A model generated the notes under the pieces. That model was not told the origin of the DNA and ran no database searches. It saw only the letters and a list, made by a program, of their open reading frames with translations. A stretch of DNA of 64,000 nucleotides from Leptolyngbya sp. PCC 7375 (GTDB taxonomy: Bacteria > Cyanobacteriota > Cyanobacteriia > Phormidesmidales > Phormidesmidaceae), in NCBI RefSeq assembly GCF_000316115.1, contig NZ_JH993793.1, forward strand, positions 62,001 through 126,000. Direction: 5' to 3'. The translations under genes were made by a program, and so were the position numbers. Positions 62,462 to 64,000 of the stretch are shown piece after piece. Every line of letters begins with the position of its first letter. The stretch's first letter is position 1.

Positions 62462-64000
62462 GTTCATTTTCAGCGATTTTTGGGTAACACTCGTAGCACA
62501 AATTGGACCATCTTTGACCATGGTCCTGCCGGTTAGCCAATTAAACGTTAAGCTCTTTGGAAGCGCTGAAATCCCAACAACTCTAACCAATGCGGGTGGG
62601 GTTGTCCGGTTAGCAGCTGCTTGGGACTCTTGCCGACTCGTTCCGGTACCTGAGAGCGCATGAAACACCTGTTATTGATAAAAAACTGGAGCAGCCCCAG
62701 ATAGGAGTCGCCCAACTGTCGTCGCAAAAAGAAGTAATTTCGTAGCCGAGAATTGAGATTCTCTACCAAAGAACTCGCTCTGGGCGTCTGCTTGAGGGCT
62801 TCACCGACCGCTTCCATCAGGCCATAAAACTTGGCAGAGATCTGGGCGTACAACTGATTCCACCTGTCCCAATAAGCATTGGAGGTGGGTTGTTTCCGGT
62901 GCAGCAGACAGACATCACGGACCGCTTGTAACGGTAGCTTAAAATGTTGAGCAATCTGTGCCAGCTTTTGGTCAAGGACACCCGCAAAGGCCAGCAGATC
63001 GTCGCGTTGGTTGTAGAGTGCTTTCCTGAGTTTTCGGAGTGCAGGGTATTTCTTGTTCTCACGTTGTTGGAGTTCTGTGACGATAAAGTCGAAGAGTTCT
63101 TGACGCACTGTCAGCGATGGCCCTGCCAGCTCTAGCACATCATGAAACATCCAGTGTAAGAGTGTTTTGATATCTTTTGACAAGCCAATCAGTTCCTGTT
63201 CTTGACGCTTGGCATGGACCAGCTGACTGGTTAGTTTTTTTGGTGCCGGGCCGATCAATCGGGCCTTATCAATCTTCTGCTCCAGCTTAATCCGGCGAGT
63301 CGTTGCGCCTTGAGCTTGTCGGCTCAGACTATTAGCAACCTGCTCAAATTGTTGTTGGATATGAAAGATGTCACCATGACAGGGCGTTTCCGGCATTACG
63401 GCCTTCTGTCCTGCCCGCAAGCCACTGCCACCATCGGCAATCGTGTAGTCTGGGTCAAAGCCCTGCTCTATCATATCCAATAAATGCCATCCCCAGGTCT
63501 CTTCATCACGACGGTCCACACCTTGTAGGAGATAACAATAGGTGGAAGCGGCATCGACCCCCACCAAAACAGGTTGAGCGCCTTGAAATATTTCATCATG
63601 TAGTCCCACCTCGATACCGGCTAAGTCTTGGGATTGATTGATTTCACTGGCACTGCCTGCAGCGGCTTCGAGGCGATTATGGATCGTACCAATGCTGATC
63701 GGTAAATCCAGGAGATCTCGAAACAGTTCCACCACGCCCCGGTAGGAGCTGTGGCAAATCAAAACCAACCCCAGAATCAGCTGGAACAGCCAGTTCTTCG
63801 TAACGGGAAGATAAAATAAAACATCGTCATCGCCGTGAGACGGGGCAAATGATTCATCCAGGGCTTGCTGAGCTTTATTACCTTGCTGATAGATAAACTT
63901 GCGACTGACTTGATGCGTTTCCGCCAGTCGGCTGATCGGTACTGTTCGCGAGCTTAAAGGGTGACAGCGTAGCTATAAAGCGTGTTCCATAAGGGACAGA
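62462..64000 (-). mobile_element. Insertion sequence nested in the Tn3 transposase
   Basis: Its inner end lies at about 62462-62470, directly before the surviving part of the Tn3 TnpA; the outer end is beyond the window. It carries the transposase at 62548. The family is not certain and terminal repeats cannot be checked with one end only. Confidence 0.6.
62548..63972 (-). CDS. Transposase of an unclassified IS family
   Basis: The frame is open from after a stop at 63973-63975 to 62548 (474 codons). N-terminal residues read as a helix-turn-helix (SSRTVPISRLAETHQVSRKFIYQQ), followed by a DDE-like region: LVGVDAASTYCYLLQGVDRR, YTIADGGSGLRAGQKAV, the switch HGDIFHIQQQFEQ, and RASSLVENLNSRLRNYFFLRR with the expected Glu. 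No ATG, GTG or good TTG lies near the open end; a neighbouring frame upstream (RFIATLSPF) seems to continue it, so a 5' frameshift or programmed shift is likely. The first good start in frame would be TTG at 63768. Confidence 0.7.
   Translation of the reverse strand, partial: LRCHPLSSRTVPISRLAETHQVSRKFIYQQGNKAQQALDESFAPSHGDDDVLFYLPVTKNWLFQLILGLVLICHSSYRGVVELFRDLLDLPISIGTIHNRLEAAAGSASEINQSQDLAGIEVGLHDEIFQGAQPVLVGVDAASTYCYLLQGVDRRDEETWGWHLLDMIEQGFDPDYTIADGGSGLRAGQKAVMPETPCHGDIFHIQQQFEQVANSLSRQAQGATTRRIKLEQKIDKARLIGPAPKKLTSQLVHAKRQEQELIGLSKDIKTLLHWMFHDVLELAGPSLTVRQELFDFIVTELQQRENKKYPALRKLRKALYNQRDDLLAFAGVLDQKLAQIAQHFKLPLQAVRDVCLLHRKQPTSNAYWDRWNQLYAQISAKFYGLMEAVGEALKQTPRASSLVENLNSRLRNYFFLRRQLGDSYLGLLQFFINNRCFMRSQVPERVGKSPKQLLTGQPHPHWLELLGFQRFQRA

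Larger units (their letters stand above)
61692..64000. mobile_element. Tn3-family transposon end, continuing out of window
   Basis: Begins with GGGGTTTTTTGCACAACCCC at 61692 (Tn3-family ends start GGGG), which is also an inverted repeat of GGGGTT with AACCCC. The transposase C-terminus follows at 61750. The other end lies outside the window, so the 5-bp target duplication cannot be checked. The transposase is cut by another insertion sequence at about 62462. Confidence 0.7.

Noticed and set aside
1..64000. rRNA, tRNA genes and CRISPR arrays
   Set aside because: None recognised; the rRNA-like impression of 25640-26366 comes from group II intron-like stems, and no regular spacer-repeat pattern was found.

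Overview
The window reads as part of a large conjugative plasmid from a cyanobacterium. The grounds are content, not a database match: at least five HIP1 octamers (GCGATCGC, e.g. 24935, 34361, 44078, 56586, 59301), a STAND NTPase with 14 WD40 repeats, a CHAT protein, a NYN-domain protein, ArdC, and a plasmid backbone of replication, partition and transfer genes with no chromosomal housekeeping genes and no rRNA or tRNA that I could see. The mix is similar to the large plasmids of Acaryochloris-type cyanobacteria, but the genus is an inference.

Layout. 1-5.2 kb (mostly minus): a tyrosine recombinase, unrecognised proteins, and a complete IS982-type element with a 6-bp target duplication. 5.3-16.7 kb (mostly minus): a YhcG/DUF1016 nuclease-like protein, a ParAB partition pair below a perfect 40-bp palindrome, a second, actin-type (ParM/ParR) partition locus with a repeat cluster resembling parC, then an FtsK-like membrane ATPase with several small membrane or coiled-coil proteins. 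16.9-23 kb: a primase-like replication protein, a third partition locus (ParAB) with two copies of an identical 20-bp palindrome, and a second putative replication protein with a winged helix. 23-27.5 kb: unrecognised genes, about 1.5 kb of non-coding sequence with group II intron debris and a structured RNA candidate, and a TauE/SafE transporter. 27.7-29.4 kb: a response regulator, an XRE regulator and a Phd/ParE-type toxin-antitoxin pair.

29.4-36.2 kb (plus) looks like the leading and mobilisation region: nested hairpins, ArdC antirestriction protein, DUF2958 and DUF6876 proteins each preceded by a hairpin, a MobF relaxase without a recognisable helicase, and three accessory genes. 36.2-42.3 kb holds the STAND/WD40 protein and a NYN-domain protein. 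42.5-56.9 kb (plus) is a type IV secretion operon: VirB2-, VirB3-, VirB4-, VirB5-, VirB6-, VirB8- and VirB10-like proteins, a secreted cysteine-containing protein, the VirD4 coupling protein and downstream genes. The virB4 gene is split by an IS3-type element; removing the element and one copy of its 3-bp duplication restores one reading frame of about 918 residues, so transfer was probably lost recently.

57-64 kb: SSB, HU, a candidate small RNA with a textbook terminator, an ADP-ribosylglycohydrolase-like protein, a truncated N6-methylase-like protein, and a CHAT protein cut at its N-terminus by a Tn3-family element that is itself interrupted by another insertion sequence running off the window. 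Three partition loci and two replication-type genes on one replicon suggest a cointegrate of two or more plasmids.
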